Source: Phycisphaerae bacterium (GTDB lineage: Bacteria; Chloroflexota; Anaerolineae; 4572-78; J111). From it: a DNA stretch of 6,269 bases. The notes under the pieces were generated by a model. The model did not search any database. It was not told where the DNA came from and was given only the letters and a program-made list of their open reading frames with translations. The stretch covers positions 1 to 6,269 of the forward strand of contig JANQQF010000048.1 of the NCBI GenBank assembly GCA_028285035.1. The letters are read 5' to 3'. The position numbers and the translations under genes are program-made. This document shows, piece after piece, positions 5,475 to 6,269 of the stretch. The first letter of the stretch is position 1; every line of letters begins with the position of its first letter.

Positions 5475-6122
5475 ATGACGACGCAATATTTTATTACAAT
5501 CGCTGGAAATATGGGCGTTGGTAAAAGTACGCTGACCCGTCTGTTAGCAGATCGGCTTGGCTGGACCCCCTTTTATGAAGCTGTAGATGATAATCCGTAT
5601 ATCGCCGATTTTTTTCAAGATATGCGCCGCTGGAGTTTTCACTCCCAAATTTTCTTTCTTCATCGCCGTATAAAAAGTCACCGAGAGATGGCCGGTCACG
5701 CTGGCTCTGTTATTCAAGACCGCAGCATCTATGAAGATGCTAACATTTTTGCCCGCAACCTTTATGAGCGCGGTAACTTGTCAGAGCGCGATTTTCAAGT
5801 TTATCGCGGTATCTATGACGAGTTCAATCAATTCTTGCCTGCCCCTAATTTGATTGTTTATTTGCAGGCTAGTGTACCCACCCTGATTGGCCGGGTTCAA
5901 CGTCGTGGCCGCGATTATGAACGGGAAGTGTCTCCCCTCTATCTACAACAACTTAATGAACTCTACAATAGCTGGATTGAAGATTTTACCCTTTGCCCAG
6001 TTTTGACCATTCCCACCGACAGCTTGGATTTTGTTCGTTTTTCTGCGCATGCTGATGCAGTCGTTGAGCAAATTTTAAGCACGCTTGGTATTTCAGAACA
6101 GTCTTTGTTAAAGGCGGCTTAA
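5475..6122 (+). CDS. Deoxynucleoside kinase (deoxyadenosine/deoxyguanosine/deoxycytidine kinase family)
   Basis: Soluble nucleotide-salvage enzyme that phosphorylates the 5'-OH of a deoxyribonucleoside using a nucleoside triphosphate; 215 residues, typical for bacterial Dck/Dgk-type kinases. Landmarks in order: P-loop G11-N-M-G-V-G-K-S-T19; the F-Y-E35 glutamate that activates the 5'-OH; the substrate-site stretch with W53, Q58 and F60-F61; the D82-R83-S motif followed by Y86-E-D; and the arginine-rich LID R-R-G-R-D-Y-E-R (143-150). The base preferred cannot be decided by eye; bacterial relatives include deoxyadenosine and deoxyguanosine kinases. It stands alone, separated from the PHP gene by a terminator and a structured RNA, so its expression may be controlled by that leader. 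No clear terminator follows: GAGCTA/TAGCTC at 6145-6166 forms a 6-pair hairpin without a T run. Confidence 0.94.
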   Translation: MTTQYFITIAGNMGVGKSTLTRLLADRLGWTPFYEAVDDNPYIADFFQDMRRWSFHSQIFFLHRRIKSHREMAGHAGSVIQDRSIYEDANIFARNLYERGNLSERDFQVYRGIYDEFNQFLPAPNLIVYLQASVPTLIGRVQRRGRDYEREVSPLYLQQLNELYNSWIEDFTLCPVLTIPTDSLDFVRFSAHADAVVEQILSTLGISEQSLLKAA

Positions 6123-6144
6123 CGCCAGTAACGAACTTTATGAT

Positions 6145-6166
6145 GAGCTAGGTTTTAGGTTAGCTC
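6145..6166 (+). other. Short inverted repeat downstream of the kinase gene
   Basis: GAGCTA (6145-6150) and TAGCTC (6161-6166) are perfect arms around a 10-base G/T-rich centre. No T tract follows, so it is not a standard terminator. It could stabilise the 3' end of the kinase mRNA or be chance. Confidence 0.3.
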
Positions 6167-6239
6167 CAATAGAGTTGTTCCTGAATAAGTAATCATATCA
6201 GACTACCCTGATTTAACAGCAAATTGAGGGATGAATCGA

Positions 6240-6269
6240 ATGAAAATCTTCGGTAAATCCTCAAATTCG
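6240..6269 (+). CDS. Probable start of a further gene, cut by the window edge
   Basis: An ATG at 6240 opens a frame reading MKIFGKSSNS to the window end. TGAGGG (6225-6230) ends nine bases upstream, which is ideal Shine-Dalgarno spacing. An in-frame ATG at 6231 directly abuts the same site and is therefore less likely. Ten residues do not allow a family call. It is on the same strand as the kinase gene and 117 bases after it. Confidence 0.45.
   Translation, partial: MKIFGKSSNS

Noticed and set aside
6197..6212. ATCAG/CTGAT hairpin as a terminator for the kinase gene
   Set aside because: Only five base pairs and only a three-T run afterwards; too weak to call.
1..6269. CRISPR array, tRNA/rRNA genes, toxin-antitoxin or defence genes
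   Set aside because: No spaced direct repeats, cloverleaf-like sequences or such protein families were seen on either strand.

Overview
This window is ordinary bacterial chromosome: a dense, almost entirely plus-strand run of metabolic genes with Shine-Dalgarno sites, sigma-70-type promoters and one strong intrinsic terminator. There are six complete genes, the first codons of two possible genes cut by the window edges, and one gene-free stretch of just over 300 bases (5157-5474) that looks like a small RNA locus or structured leader. The organism cannot be fixed from sequence alone. The mix of protein subfamilies (short tonoplast-type-like aquaporin, long ketopantoate-reductase-like enzyme, divergent PlsY, Dck/Dgk-type deoxynucleoside kinase) and a heptamer repeat suggest to me a Chloroflexota (Anaerolineae-like) bacterium. 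That is a guess from memory of such genomes, not a demonstrated assignment.

Region 1 (1-222): the left edge carries what looks like the first ten codons of a leftward gene, possibly transposase-like. A pyrimidine-rich stretch follows, then a rightward promoter with an extended -10 for the first operon.

Region 2 (223-3536): aquaporin/glycerol facilitator, glycerol kinase, and a ketopantoate-reductase-family oxidoreductase that starts 4 bases after the kinase stop. The first two make a glycerol uptake and phosphorylation unit that yields sn-glycerol 3-phosphate. The third is a dehydrogenase-fold enzyme of uncertain substrate.

Region 3 (3537-5156): a strong promoter begins directly after the reductase stop codon and drives a PlsY-type glycerol-3-phosphate acyltransferase plus a PHP-domain phosphoesterase 5 bases downstream. 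PlsY uses glycerol 3-phosphate, so the first four genes together read as a route from external glycerol to phospholipid precursor. No terminator was seen between regions 2 and 3, so readthrough is possible.

Region 4 (5157-5474): a near-consensus extended -10 promoter, about 118 bases of hairpin-rich sequence and a strong intrinsic terminator, then about 125 AT-rich bases before the next gene. This is the most interesting part of the window. It is either a free-standing small RNA or an attenuated leader of the kinase gene.

Region 5 (5475-6269): a deoxynucleoside kinase for nucleoside salvage, then about 110 non-coding bases and the likely start of another rightward gene running off the right edge.
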